Source: Verrucomicrobium sp.
Lineage (GTDB): Bacteria; Verrucomicrobiota; Verrucomicrobiia; Methylacidiphilales; GAS474
Assembly (NCBI GenBank): GCA_028283855.1
Contig: JAPWJX010000003.1
Span: forward strand, 1,356,500-1,420,499
Direction: 5' to 3'
DNA: 64,000 nt
The stretch's first letter is position 1. The number at the start of each line of letters is the position of its first letter. Of the stretch, positions 18,333 to 27,297 are shown one piece after another. Position numbers and translations under genes: made by a program. Under the pieces are notes generated by a model. That model had not been told where the DNA came from. It did not search any database and saw only the letters and a program-made list of their open reading frames with translations.

Positions 18333-20201
18333 CTAGCTCGCGTCGGGCAGGATGGCCTTCGCCAGCCGTTCGATGCCCTGCTGGGCGAACTCGCTCTCCG
18401 GATAGAGCTTCTGGGCCTTGAGATACCAGGCCAGGCTGGAGCCGGTCTGTCCCTTCTTTTCCTGGTCCTGCGCCGTGCGGACGTCGCGGACGAAGTCGGC
18501 CGCCTGCGTGGTGTATTGGGCGCGCAGCTGGTTGAGCTTGGAATCGTCCGGATAGATGCGCGTCGCCTTTTCCACGCCTTCCCACGCGCCGGCGTAATTG
18601 CCGTGCTGGGCCAGCTCGGTGGAGCGGATGATCGCCTCCTCCACCTGTTGCATCTGGTCCAGGACCTTGCGCAGGGATTCCTGGCGGTCCGGGTAAAGGG
18701 CGGTGGCGGCGATGAAGCGGACGCGGTCGTCGAAGATCTGCCGGTAGTTGTGCTGGGCGGTCAGGCGTTCCAGGTCGGAGAGGGCCTGCTGCTGTACGTC
18801 TGCCTGGTGGAAGATGGTGGCGGAGACCTGGGCCAGGTCGGGATTGCGGGGCCAGACCTCCATGGCGGCCTTCAGTTCTGATTCCAGGGTGGGGCGGTCG
18901 CCGGAGGCGGCGGCGGTCTTCGCCTTGGCCAGGTGCATGGCGCTGACTGTCTTGGCCGTCTGGATGGCGGCCAGGGGCTTGGAGGCGTCGAAGTCGGTGG
19001 CCATGTCCTGCAGCTCGCCCACTAGCTTTTCGGCCAGGGCGTAGTCTTTCACGTCGATGGCGGAGAGGAGCTGGTTTTCCTTTTGCAGGAAAAGGAGGGC
19101 CTGCCGTTTCTTGTCGCGGGAGAGGTTGCGGACTTCCGGCACGTATTCGCCCAGGACGCAGGTTTCCGCCAGCCGTTCCGTGGCGCTGGCCAGCTCCTTC
19201 TTGGAAAGGAGGAAGAGGTAGGCGTCGACGCCTTCCTTCACGTCCCGGATGGCTTCCTGGGAGAGGGAGTCGAGGACGCCCAGGGTGGGCGGCATGCCGG
19301 AAGTCTTGGTGAAGAGGTCCTGGGTTTCCTTCTTCATGTGCAGGGCGGTGTCCCCGTCGCCGAAGAGGTGGCGGTAGAAGCCGGTGCCCATGAGGACGTG
19401 CTGGAAGCGCCGCTGCATGAAGAGCTGGACCAGCAGGGACTGGAACTCGATCTTTGCCTGGAGCTGGGAGGCCTCCCGCTTCACTTTGTTGGCCGCGATC
19501 ATGGCGTTGACCTCCGTCAGGCGCTGGACGTAGGGCTGCATCTTCAGGTCCCGGATGGACTTTTGGTCGGCCAGCCAGGCCTGGGCGGCATTCTTGTCGG
19601 CGGGTTTGCCGATGCTGTTCGGGTTGGAGTCCTCGGCCGTGCGCTGGGCGTCCCATTCCAGGTCGGCCCGCTGCTGCTCTAGGGAGGTGGCGGCGCGGGA
19701 GAGGCGGTCTTCCTCGTTGTTCGCCAGCCAGGTGGAGTAGATGGCGTTGGCCAGAGCGTCGCAAAGGTGGGCGTCCAGGGGATAGTTGGAGGCTTTGTGC
19801 AGGAGGCCCCAGGCCTTGTCGAGCTGCGCGGAATCGTAGTTCTGGGGGCTGAGCAGCTCCATGATCTGGTCGATGGCGGCTTGGTAGGCCTTCGCGTCGG
19901 CGTCGGTCTGCTCGGGGGCGTTGAGGAATTTTTCGAAGCGGGCGCGGAAGAGGCGCTGGTTGTTGACGTTCCAGTGCTTTCCGTCCCAGCTCATCACGTC
20001 GGTGCCGCCGTCGAAAAAGGGAACGTTCTGGCCCAGGAGGCCGGTCTGGCTTTGGCCTTCGGCCGGGACGGAAGCCGGGGAGGGACTGGGCATGGGGGCC
20101 GCCGGCATGGCCCCGGGCGCCTGGGCGTGGAGGGGGAGGGAAAGGAGCTGGAAGGCGGCCCAGGCGCCGGGGGCCAGAAGCCGAAGGCGGGGGCGGCTCA
20201 T
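18333..20201 (-). CDS. Secreted helical/TPR-like protein of unknown function
   Basis: A 622-residue protein with an N-terminal signal segment (LLSLPLHAQA), then a Pro/Ala-rich linker and an almost entirely helical body rich in Ala, Gln, Leu and Glu. The C-terminal part (about residues 520-615) looks like TPR units (AGAWEGVEKATRIYPDDSKL, then SSLAWYLKAQKLYPES). I do not recognise a named family. It lies convergent to secretin 2, with the stops 13 bases apart. It overlaps the stop of the small membrane protein upstream by 4 bases, so those two form an operon. A supporting role for the pilus machine is possible but inferred. Confidence 0.7.
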   Translation of the reverse strand: MSRPRLRLLAPGAWAAFQLLSLPLHAQAPGAMPAAPMPSPSPASVPAEGQSQTGLLGQNVPFFDGGTDVMSWDGKHWNVNNQRLFRARFEKFLNAPEQTDADAKAYQAAIDQIMELLSPQNYDSAQLDKAWGLLHKASNYPLDAHLCDALANAIYSTWLANNEEDRLSRAATSLEQQRADLEWDAQRTAEDSNPNSIGKPADKNAAQAWLADQKSIRDLKMQPYVQRLTEVNAMIAANKVKREASQLQAKIEFQSLLVQLFMQRRFQHVLMGTGFYRHLFGDGDTALHMKKETQDLFTKTSGMPPTLGVLDSLSQEAIRDVKEGVDAYLFLLSKKELASATERLAETCVLGEYVPEVRNLSRDKKRQALLFLQKENQLLSAIDVKDYALAEKLVGELQDMATDFDASKPLAAIQTAKTVSAMHLAKAKTAAASGDRPTLESELKAAMEVWPRNPDLAQVSATIFHQADVQQQALSDLERLTAQHNYRQIFDDRVRFIAATALYPDRQESLRKVLDQMQQVEEAIIRSTELAQHGNYAGAWEGVEKATRIYPDDSKLNQLRAQYTTQAADFVRDVRTAQDQEKKGQTGSSLAWYLKAQKLYPESEFAQQGIERLAKAILPDAS

Positions 20202-20611
20202 GACTTGCGCAGGTCGCTGACCTCGATCACGCCGTCTTTGACCACCTCCACTTTGAAGTGGTAGCGCTGGCCCTTCTGCAGGTTGACCTGGTTGAACTTG
20301 GAAGGGATGAAGACGGCGACGATGCTGCCGCGGTCCTTGGTGTCGTCCCCGCCGAGGTCGACGGAGATGAGGCGGCCTTTCGTCGGGGACCAGGCCAGGG
20401 CGTTCTGGACGGTGCCGTCGAGCCGGTAGACGTTCCCGCGCAGGCTGTTGGCGTTTTCCAGGTAGACGTCGGCGTCGAGCGGCTGGAGGGCGCGAAAGGG
20501 ATTGCCGAAGCCGCCCAAAAAGTAAGCGCCGATGCCCAGGATAAGAAGAAGGGCTGCTCCGCAGAGTAGGACGGTGCGCGTGGGAACGCGCGAACTGGCA
20601 CGGCGAGCCAT
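20198..20611 (-). CDS. Small membrane-anchored protein
   Basis: A 137-residue protein with a basic N-terminus, one transmembrane helix (about residues 13-33, LLCGAALLLILGIGAYFLGG) and a small extracytoplasmic beta-rich domain. The domain contains YLENANSLRGNVYRLDGTV and ends VKDGVIEVSDLRKS, an OB-fold-like pattern. No named family is recognised. It is translationally coupled (ATGA) to the 622-residue helical protein that follows on the same strand. Confidence 0.7.
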   Translation of the reverse strand: MARRASSRVPTRTVLLCGAALLLILGIGAYFLGGFGNPFRALQPLDADVYLENANSLRGNVYRLDGTVQNALAWSPTKGRLISVDLGGDDTKDRGSIVAVFIPSKFNQVNLQKGQRYHFKVEVVKDGVIEVSDLRKS

Positions 20612-20653
20612 GGGGGACTTTATTATGACGCGATTATTACAACGCCGACAATC

Positions 20654-21529
20654 TTATTCCCACCGGCTGCGCAGGCAGCCCAGGTAGGCGAAGACCAGCC
20701 CCACCACGATGTGTCCCAGGAGCATCCACTGGCAAAGTTCCGCTCCGGCGACGGGGGTGGAGGTGACGGTCCGCACCATGTCGTAGAAGCGGGTGTCCCG
20801 CATGGTCTGAAGGTAGCCGGACCAGCTCCAGTAGGAGGCGATGAAGGGCCGGACGAGCGCGCCGAGCGGCTCCGGCAGCGCCAGGACCGCGCCGGAGAGC
20901 GGCAGCTGGAAGCCGACGAGGTAGACGGAGATGAGGGAGGCCTGCTCCGCCGATCCGGCCCAGGCGGAGATGGCCAGGCTGACGGCGGTCATCGCCGCGT
21001 CGACCAGGAAGAGGGAGGCGAATTGGGGAGCCAGGTCGCCGGGGAATTGGCAGACGAGTTTTACGAAGAGGGTCATCCATCCTGCCTGGGCCGTGACCAG
21101 GATCAGGAGGAAGGCGGCCTTGGCCGCCAGGTAGCTTTCCGGGCGGAGGCCGGCCAGCCGCTCCTTTTCATAGAGGAGCCGCTCGGCGGCGATTTCCCGG
21201 GCGCCGTTGTTGGAGGCGGTGAGGGTCAGCAGCACCACCTGGAACATGACGAGGCCGGAGACCAGCCCGCCGACCTTCCCGGCCTGGGAGGTGAAGCCGA
21301 CGGCCTCCGCCAGCTGGCGCAGGAGATTGCCGCCGGTGTCCATGCTCAGGTTTCGGATCTGGGGCAGCCCGTCGTAGGCGAAGAGGGCGACGAGTCCCGG
21401 AAAGCCGACCAGGAGCGCCAGCTGGAGCCAGCATTCCCCCGGCTCCCGGAAGAAAAGGAGGACCCGCCGCCGGAAGACCAGCCAGGCCTGGGTCAGGAAG
21501 CCGGGGCGCGCGTAGCCGGGGGCGCTCAT
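20654..21529 (-). CDS. ABC-2 type transporter permease (ABCG-like)
   Basis: A 291-residue integral membrane protein with about six hydrophobic segments, including LALLVGFPGLVALFAYDG, VSGLVMFQVVLLTLTAS, AAFLLILVTAQAGWMTLFV and a C-terminal ILLGHIVVGLVFAYLG-like helix. ERLLYEKERLAGLRPESYLAAK is the coupling-helix segment typical of ABCG/White-type permeases. The ATG at 21529 was chosen because it lies 2 bases after the stop of the ATPase gene; a start at 21562 would overlap it. It pairs with that ATPase. The substrate is unknown. Confidence 0.85.
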   Translation of the reverse strand: MSAPGYARPGFLTQAWLVFRRRVLLFFREPGECWLQLALLVGFPGLVALFAYDGLPQIRNLSMDTGGNLLRQLAEAVGFTSQAGKVGGLVSGLVMFQVVLLTLTASNNGAREIAAERLLYEKERLAGLRPESYLAAKAAFLLILVTAQAGWMTLFVKLVCQFPGDLAPQFASLFLVDAAMTAVSLAISAWAGSAEQASLISVYLVGFQLPLSGAVLALPEPLGALVRPFIASYWSWSGYLQTMRDTRFYDMVRTVTSTPVAGAELCQWMLLGHIVVGLVFAYLGCLRSRWE

Positions 21530-21531
21530 AT

Positions 21532-22317
21532 TTATACCGGCCCTCCGCAGGCCAGGTTCCATTGCTCCGCCCAGAATGCGGGGGAGGACTCGGCCAGCCG
21601 GTCGTAGACTTCCTCCGGATCGGAAATGCCGAAGTAGCCCGCCAGATGGCTGGGATGCCCGTGGAAGGCCAGGCGGCCTTGATAGAGAACGGTCACTCCG
21701 TCATAGCAGCCGATCTGCCGCAGGGAATGGGTCACGGAAAGGACGGTGCGGGAGCCCTGCCGGGCCAGGGCGGAGAGGAGGCGGACGATCTCGTCCTCCG
21801 AGCGGGGGTCGAGGCCGCTGGTCGCCTCGTCGCACAGGAGGAGGGCGGGGTGGCTGAGGAGTTCCAGCGCCAGCGCCAGGCGGCGGCGCTGCCCGCCGGA
21901 AAGGACCTTCACGGGGCGGGCGGCGAAGTCGAGGAGGCCCACTTCCTCCAGCACCTGCCGGACGCGCTCCCGGCGGGCGGCGTCCGCCAGCCCGGCCACG
22001 CGCAGGCGGATGGCGTAGCCGAGGCTCTCCGCCACGGTGAGGGGTTCGTGGGCGATGCTGAACTGGGGCACGTAGGCCAGCTCGCCGACGGAAAAGTCGT
22101 CTTCTTTCTCCAGGTCGCGCCCTTGCCAGAAGATCGAGCCCTCGCTCAGTTCCAGAAGGCCGGCGATCGCCTTGATGAGGGTGCTCTTGCCGCAGCCGGA
22201 GGGGCCGATGACGGCGTGAAAGGCGCCGGGAGAGAAGGCGGCGGCGACGTCCGTCAGAAGCTTCCGGGGTCCGTCCGCGCCTTCGATCTCGACGGAGATG
22301 TTCCGTAGTTCGAGCAC
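21532..22317 (-). CDS. ABC transporter ATP-binding protein (ABCG-like)
   Basis: A 261-residue ATPase with Walker A GPSGCGKST, Q-loop YVPQFS, signature LSGGQRRRLALALELL, Walker B LLLCDEATSGLDPRSED and H-loop SVTHS. SGLDP is frequent in ABCG and drug/lipid exporters. It powers the ABC-2 permease encoded immediately downstream. It diverges from the msbA-like gene across a 96-base gap. The C-terminal tail of about 40 residues after the core (GYFGISDPEEVYDRLAE) also resembles ABCG nucleotide-binding domains. Confidence 0.92.
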   Translation of the reverse strand: MLELRNISVEIEGADGPRKLLTDVAAAFSPGAFHAVIGPSGCGKSTLIKAIAGLLELSEGSIFWQGRDLEKEDDFSVGELAYVPQFSIAHEPLTVAESLGYAIRLRVAGLADAARRERVRQVLEEVGLLDFAARPVKVLSGGQRRRLALALELLSHPALLLCDEATSGLDPRSEDEIVRLLSALARQGSRTVLSVTHSLRQIGCYDGVTVLYQGRLAFHGHPSHLAGYFGISDPEEVYDRLAESSPAFWAEQWNLACGGPV

Positions 22318-22413
22318 CGGGCGTCATGGTGGGGGGAAAGCGGGGCGGGGCCAATCTCAAAACGCCTTGGCGCGGATCGCCGGGCATGGCTTAATATCCG
22401 CCCTCCTCCCGCC

Positions 22414-24243
22414 ATGGCCGAGCTGCGTTTCATCTTCCGCTTCCTGCGTCCCTATCTGCGCCCTTATCAGGGGCGGCAGCTGGCGGGCATTCTTTGCGGC
22501 GTGCTTTTCGGCGCGATGAACGGCCTCATCGCGGGGGCGATCAGCTTCTGCGGCCAGCGCCTGGCGCCCGGCGGCGAGCAGGCCGCGGCCCCGGCGGGCA
22601 GCGGCTTTCTCCACGACCTTTCCGTCCGGGCCCTGGACGTGGCCAACATCTGGCTGCCGCAGATGGGCCTGCCCCTGACGGGTAGGCAGATCTTGGGCTG
22701 TCTCCTGATCCTGCCGATCCTGGCCGCCGTGCGCGGCCTTTTCTCCTACCTCAGCTCCTACTGCATCAGCTGGGTGGGGGAGAACGTGACGAACGATCTG
22801 CGCATCGCCGTCTTAAGAAAACTCAGCGGCCTCTCCCTCGACTTCTACGACCGTTCCAAGACGGGCGACATGATGACCCGCGTGCAGGGGGACACGGCGG
22901 CGATCCAGAACTGCCTGGACCGGGGCGTGTCCGACGGGGTGAAGGAGCCCTTCACCATTCTGGCCGTCTTGGTCGCGCTGGTCTGGATGGATTGGAAGCT
23001 GACCCTCATCGCCCTCTTCCTCATTCCCTTCTGCGTCATCCCGATCCGCGTCCTGGGCCGCAAGATCCGCAAGGCCAGCCAGGCGGGCATCGGGGAGACG
23101 ATTTCCCAGTCCAGCCTCCTGGTGGAGTCCCTGGGCGCGATCCGCGTGGTGAAGGCCTTCAGCTTGGAGAAGACGCAGGTCGACCGCTTCGTCGGCCATT
23201 CCAACGCGCTGAAGGGGCTCAACATCAAGCGCGTCCAGGCCCGCCAGATGGTCAACCCGCTTATCGAGGTTATCTCGATGCTGGGCGTCGGCCTCCTTTT
23301 CCTCTACATCCTCGTCGGCCACGTCCAGATTGCCAAGCTGGTGGCCTTTCTCTTCGGTTTGGTGGCCTTCCAGAACTCCTTCAAGAAGCTCGCCTTTCTC
23401 CACGTCGTTTTCAAGGAGGTGGGCGTCGCCATCGGGCGGCTGAAGGAAGTCCTGGACCTGGAGCCGACTGTCCGTGAGCGGCCGGATGCCGTCTCCGTCC
23501 CCGCCTTCCGCGAGGCGGTGGAGCTGCGGGACGTTTCCTTCGGCTACGGGGAGCGGCCGATTCTTTCCCGCGTCAGCCTGCGCATCGCGCGTGGGGAGCG
23601 GCTGGGCATCGCGGGGGAGAGCGGCAGCGGAAAAAGCTCCCTGCTCAACCTGCTCCTGCGCTTCTACGACCCGACCTCCGGCGGGATTTTCCTGGACGGC
23701 ATCGACCTGCGGGACGCCCGTCTGGGGGACCTGCGCGCCCACATCGCCCTGGTCAGCCAGGAGGCCGTGCTCTTTGACATGACGGTGGCGGAGAATATCT
23801 CCTGCGGCCGCCAGGGCGGGGCGACCCGCGCCGAGGTGGAGGAGGCGGCCCGCGCCGCCTACGCGCACGATTTCATCCTGCGCCTGCCGCAGGGCTACGA
23901 CACGCCGATCGGGGAACGCGGCGTCCGCCTTTCCGGCGGGCAGCGGGCGCGGCTGGCCATCGCCCGCGCCTTCGTGCGGAACGCCCCCATCCTCATTCTG
24001 GACGAGCCTACGGCGGCCCTGGACGCCGAGGCGGAGGAGGAGGTGCAGCGGGCGCTCGACCGGCTGGCGGAGTCCCGCACCGTCGTCTGCGTCGCCCACC
24101 GGCTGGCCACCCTGGCGCCGATGGACCGGATCGTCGTCCTTTCCAAGGGGGAGATCGTGGAGCAGGGGCCCTTCGACACCCTCATCCGCAGCGGCGGCCT
24201 CTTCGGCCGGATGGCGGCCCAGCAGGGCCTGGGGCCGCGCTAG
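22414..24243 (+). CDS. msbA: MsbA-like lipid A/glycolipid ABC exporter
   Basis: A 609-residue half-transporter with an N-terminal six-helix exporter domain and a C-terminal ATPase. EKTQVDRFVGHSN and YDRSKTGDMMTRVQGD belong to the cytoplasmic loops. Walker A is GESGSGKSS, the signature LSGGQRARLAIARAF, and Walker B ILILDEPTAALD, followed by the H-loop VAHR. The MsbA family flips lipid A-core or related lipids across the inner membrane. The glycosyltransferase island next door supports this, but exporters of other lipids look alike. Its stop overlaps the stop of the convergent GT10 gene through a shared CTAG. Confidence 0.85.
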   Translation: MAELRFIFRFLRPYLRPYQGRQLAGILCGVLFGAMNGLIAGAISFCGQRLAPGGEQAAAPAGSGFLHDLSVRALDVANIWLPQMGLPLTGRQILGCLLILPILAAVRGLFSYLSSYCISWVGENVTNDLRIAVLRKLSGLSLDFYDRSKTGDMMTRVQGDTAAIQNCLDRGVSDGVKEPFTILAVLVALVWMDWKLTLIALFLIPFCVIPIRVLGRKIRKASQAGIGETISQSSLLVESLGAIRVVKAFSLEKTQVDRFVGHSNALKGLNIKRVQARQMVNPLIEVISMLGVGLLFLYILVGHVQIAKLVAFLFGLVAFQNSFKKLAFLHVVFKEVGVAIGRLKEVLDLEPTVRERPDAVSVPAFREAVELRDVSFGYGERPILSRVSLRIARGERLGIAGESGSGKSSLLNLLLRFYDPTSGGIFLDGIDLRDARLGDLRAHIALVSQEAVLFDMTVAENISCGRQGGATRAEVEEAARAAYAHDFILRLPQGYDTPIGERGVRLSGGQRARLAIARAFVRNAPILILDEPTAALDAEAEEEVQRALDRLAESRTVVCVAHRLATLAPMDRIVVLSKGEIVEQGPFDTLIRSGGLFGRMAAQQGLGPR

Positions 24244-25181
24244 CGGCGGCCCTGGACTTTATCCCGCTTGACCAGGGTCCAGCGGTTCCAGTTCTTGAAG
24301 AAGGTGCGCAGGCCGCGCGAACCGCGCGGGACGCCGGGGTCGGCCAGGATCCGCTCGAAGAAATCGCAAAGACGGTTCACGTCAAAGTCCGGTCCCGGCT
24401 TGTTCCCGTGCAGCAGCGGCGTGCCCAGGATGGAGCGGTAGAGGGCAGGATCGTTGTCGATCTCCACGACCCGCGCCACCACGTGGTCCAGGCTGGCGAA
24501 GTCGGCGGCATTGACCACCGCCTTCGGATTGAAGTCGCGGGCCAGCTCGGGATCGCCCCAGTAGATGGGAATGCACCCCGCCTCCACGGCGTCGCACGGC
24601 TTTTCGGAGACGTAGCTGGGGATCGAGTCGTTTTCGAAGCAGATGACGAACTTGTGTTTCTTGAGGAATTCGATCTTGGCCGGCCGCCCGTGGGGGAGCG
24701 GGCCGCCGACGTTGTTGAGAAGCCGCCCGCCGGAATTGACCTTTTTGTAGCGGCTCAGCTTGTGGAAGAGGTCGACGCGGCGGCGGGACTTCGGGTGGGA
24801 GTAGCTGACGACGAAGGCGCAGAACTCGCTCTTCCCCGCGATGACCCGCTCGATCTCCTCCGGGGACTTTTGCAGGAGGTGTTGCGGCTCGCACTCCCAG
24901 GCGTAGCAGGGAAGGCGGAAGTGGCGCGGATCGGGATGGCGCAGGGGGGTGATGGCGTAGTCGCAGGCGGGAAAGTCGGGCGGAATGGCCTCCCCGGTCA
25001 TGAAAAGGCGGCGGCCGGTGTAGAGCCGGTGGTGGTTGCCCGAGCCGCCGTAGATGAGGATGTCCGGATTGCTGTGGATCCGCACGTCGAAGCGGGTGCG
25101 GAGCTTGGGAATCAGGAAATTGTCGTTCTTGTCCCACTGCGGCCCCAGGTCGCAGAAGTCGATGCGGAGGACGGGCTTCAT
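24240..25181 (-). CDS. GT10 family alpha-1,3-fucosyltransferase-like
   Basis: A 313-residue glycosyltransferase. The fucosyltransferase signature is visible at residues 182-194 (FENDSIPSYVSEK) followed by AGCIPIYWGDP, the GDP-fucose-binding region of family GT10. CEPQHLL and VVSYSHPKSRRRVDLF before it also match the family. The ATG at 25181 was chosen because it overlaps the stop of the upstream GT9 gene as ATGA. Family members add L-fucose to GlcNAc or Glc in LPS O-antigens; the acceptor here is unknown. Confidence 0.9.
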   Translation of the reverse strand: MKPVLRIDFCDLGPQWDKNDNFLIPKLRTRFDVRIHSNPDILIYGGSGNHHRLYTGRRLFMTGEAIPPDFPACDYAITPLRHPDPRHFRLPCYAWECEPQHLLQKSPEEIERVIAGKSEFCAFVVSYSHPKSRRRVDLFHKLSRYKKVNSGGRLLNNVGGPLPHGRPAKIEFLKKHKFVICFENDSIPSYVSEKPCDAVEAGCIPIYWGDPELARDFNPKAVVNAADFASLDHVVARVVEIDNDPALYRSILGTPLLHGNKPGPDFDVNRLCDFFERILADPGVPRGSRGLRTFFKNWNRWTLVKRDKVQGRR

Positions 25182-26209
25182 GAGGAAAGGGCACGGTCCG
25201 CGGCGGCGGCCAGGGACTCCGCCCCCAGGCGGAAGAAGCCGGTGGCGTCGTGCCGTGCCGGGACGACCACGTCGCGCGGTCCGCGCGGCGCCCAGCAGGA
25301 GACGGGCGGGTCCCGGAACCAGGCCACGCTGGGAACGCCGAAGAGGGAGGCGATGTGGGTTCCGCCGGAATCGCCGCCCAGATGGAGCCGGGCGCGGCGG
25401 ATCACCGCGCAAAGTTCCAGCGGGGAGAAGGTGCCGGGGAAGGCCGTGGCGGGGAGGGCGGCTAGGCGGGGCAGGAGGGCGGCGAGCTTCTCCTTTTCCC
25501 GTGGGTTGTCGGCGCAAGTCGCCACCCACGGAACGCCGGGGTTCCGGGCGGCTATGGCGCTTAGGCCGGCCATGAGATCATCGGGATGGAGTTCCCGGGC
25601 GTCTATCGTGGTGAAAGGGCTCAGGTGGATGAACCCGGAAAGGCCGCCGAGCTTCTGGTCCACCACCTCCTCCACGTCAGCGGGGATGACCGGGCCGACG
25701 ATGCCGAAGCCCGCCTGCACCGGGATGAAGAAGCCCGCTTCCCCCAGGGCCTGGAGGCGCTGGGTGCGGATCGGCACGGCATGGTCATAGGGGATGCTCA
25801 CCCGGTGGGTGTAGCAAAGGGGCCAAAGCGGCCCGCCGGACCGCTCCGGCGTCCGCCCGAGCCGCAGGGGGCTGCCGGTCAGGCGGGTGAGGAAGCTGGA
25901 ACGGTTGGAGCCGTTGAGGTTGATGACGGCGTCGAATTTTTCCCGCCGCAGCGCGGTGACGAGGGGGAGGAGCTTGTGCCAGGCCGGGGAGGTGGGGAAG
26001 CGGGGGTAGCCCCAGGCGCGATGGACCCAGGGGAGGAGGCGGAGCAGGTCCTTTACGTGGTCGGCGGCCATGACGTGCAGCTCCGCCTGGGGATGGGCGT
26101 CCCGGATCACCCGCAGGGAGGGAAAGAGATGGATCGTGTCGCCCAGGAAGCCGAGGTCGCAGACCAGGATCTTCCGCGCGTCGCGCATCTTTTCGTGAAA
26201 GCCAGCCAT
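25178..26209 (-). CDS. Glycosyltransferase family 9 (heptosyltransferase-like)
   Basis: A 343-residue GT9 protein. The N-terminus KILVCDLGFLGDTIHLFPSL is the GT9 start with the DxLGDxI motif, and LHLGGDSGGTHIASLFGVPSVAWF is the C-terminal sugar-nucleotide site with the GGDSG variant of GDTGPMH. Heptosyltransferases build the LPS inner core. The sugar cannot be assigned here. It is coupled to the GT10 gene by a 4-base overlap and diverges from a second GT9 gene across a 71-base gap. Confidence 0.9.
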   Translation of the reverse strand: MAGFHEKMRDARKILVCDLGFLGDTIHLFPSLRVIRDAHPQAELHVMAADHVKDLLRLLPWVHRAWGYPRFPTSPAWHKLLPLVTALRREKFDAVINLNGSNRSSFLTRLTGSPLRLGRTPERSGGPLWPLCYTHRVSIPYDHAVPIRTQRLQALGEAGFFIPVQAGFGIVGPVIPADVEEVVDQKLGGLSGFIHLSPFTTIDARELHPDDLMAGLSAIAARNPGVPWVATCADNPREKEKLAALLPRLAALPATAFPGTFSPLELCAVIRRARLHLGGDSGGTHIASLFGVPSVAWFRDPPVSCWAPRGPRDVVVPARHDATGFFRLGAESLAAAADRALSS

Positions 26210-26280
26210 GGGAGGTCAGAGGGTAGGGCGCAATCGCCGATTAGACAAGGACGCGGCGCGGGTGCTACAAACGGGGCTTC

Positions 26281-27285
26281 TTGAAGATCCTGGCGATCAA
26301 ATTCAAATACCTGGGCGACGTGGCCGTGATGGTCCCCGCCCTCCGCGCGCTGCGGGAGCGCTTCCCGCAGGCGGAGCTGCACGTCCTGGTGGCGGAGGAG
26401 GCGGCGCCGCTCTTAAGCCACCTGTCCTGGATCGACCGGGTCTGGGGTGTGCCCCGCCGCCGGGGAAAGGCCCAGTTTTTCCGCACTCTGCCCATCCTCC
26501 GGGCCCTTCGGCGGGAGCGGTTTGACCGCTCGGTCGACTTCGTCGGGAACGACCGGGGCGGCTGGCTCAGCCTGGGTGCGGGGGCTGGGGAGCGCCTGGG
26601 CCTGCGCCCGCGGGACAGGCAGAGCTTCCTGGCCCGGTTCTTTTACACCCACCGCCAGCCGGAGCCTCCGCACGACCGGCACGAATCGCTGAGGGACATT
26701 GCCCTTCTGGAAGCCTGGGGTGTCCCGCCCCCGTCCCACGCCGCGCCGGAAATCGCCGCCGATCCGGCTTTGGCGGGGGAAGCCGCCGCGCTCCTGCCGA
26801 AAGGGCGCGTCCTGCTCCATCTTTCGACCAGCCAGCCGAAGAAGGAGTGGCCCGTAGCCCGCTGGGCGGCCCTGGCCGATCTGGCGGAGGCGCGGGGGAT
26901 GCGCGTCGCCTTTTCCGCCGGGACCAGTCCCCGGGAGCAGGCGGACCTGGAGGCCCTGCGTTCCCTGCGTCCCGGCTCGGAGATCGTGCCGCCGGTGGCC
27001 GGGCTCTCCCTTTTCCTGGCCGTCCTGGCGCGGGCGGGGATGTTCGTCGGGGGGGACACGGGGCCGCTCCACTTCGCGGCGGGGTTGGGCGTGCCTACGG
27101 TGGCTCTTTACGGGCCTAGCATTGTTTCCCAATGGGCTCCTCTCAATTCACGGGGAGCGGTTCTGACCGGTACTCCCTGCACGTGCAGCGGTCACGCCCA
27201 TGTCTGTTACGCCCCGGCCCGCTGCATCGACGCCATTGCGCCGGAAGCGGTGGTCGAGGAAATGGAGCGGCTCCTGAGGGGCTGA
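26281..27285 (+). CDS. Glycosyltransferase family 9 (heptosyltransferase II-like)
   Basis: A 334-residue GT9 protein starting at TTG, giving MKILAIKFKYLGDVAVMVPAL with the conserved LGD. The donor site MFVGGDTGPLHFAAGLGVPTVALYG is close to the heptosyltransferase II consensus, and LLHLSTSQPKKEWPVARWA is also family-typical. The TTG is preferred because no ATG or GTG gives the conserved N-terminus. The C-terminus has a Cys cluster (CTCSGHAHVC) that is unusual for GT9. It begins a plus-strand run of three glycosyltransferases. Confidence 0.9.
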   Translation: MKILAIKFKYLGDVAVMVPALRALRERFPQAELHVLVAEEAAPLLSHLSWIDRVWGVPRRRGKAQFFRTLPILRALRRERFDRSVDFVGNDRGGWLSLGAGAGERLGLRPRDRQSFLARFFYTHRQPEPPHDRHESLRDIALLEAWGVPPPSHAAPEIAADPALAGEAAALLPKGRVLLHLSTSQPKKEWPVARWAALADLAEARGMRVAFSAGTSPREQADLEALRSLRPGSEIVPPVAGLSLFLAVLARAGMFVGGDTGPLHFAAGLGVPTVALYGPSIVSQWAPLNSRGAVLTGTPCTCSGHAHVCYAPARCIDAIAPEAVVEEMERLLRG

Positions 27286-27297
27286 CCGAATCAATTT

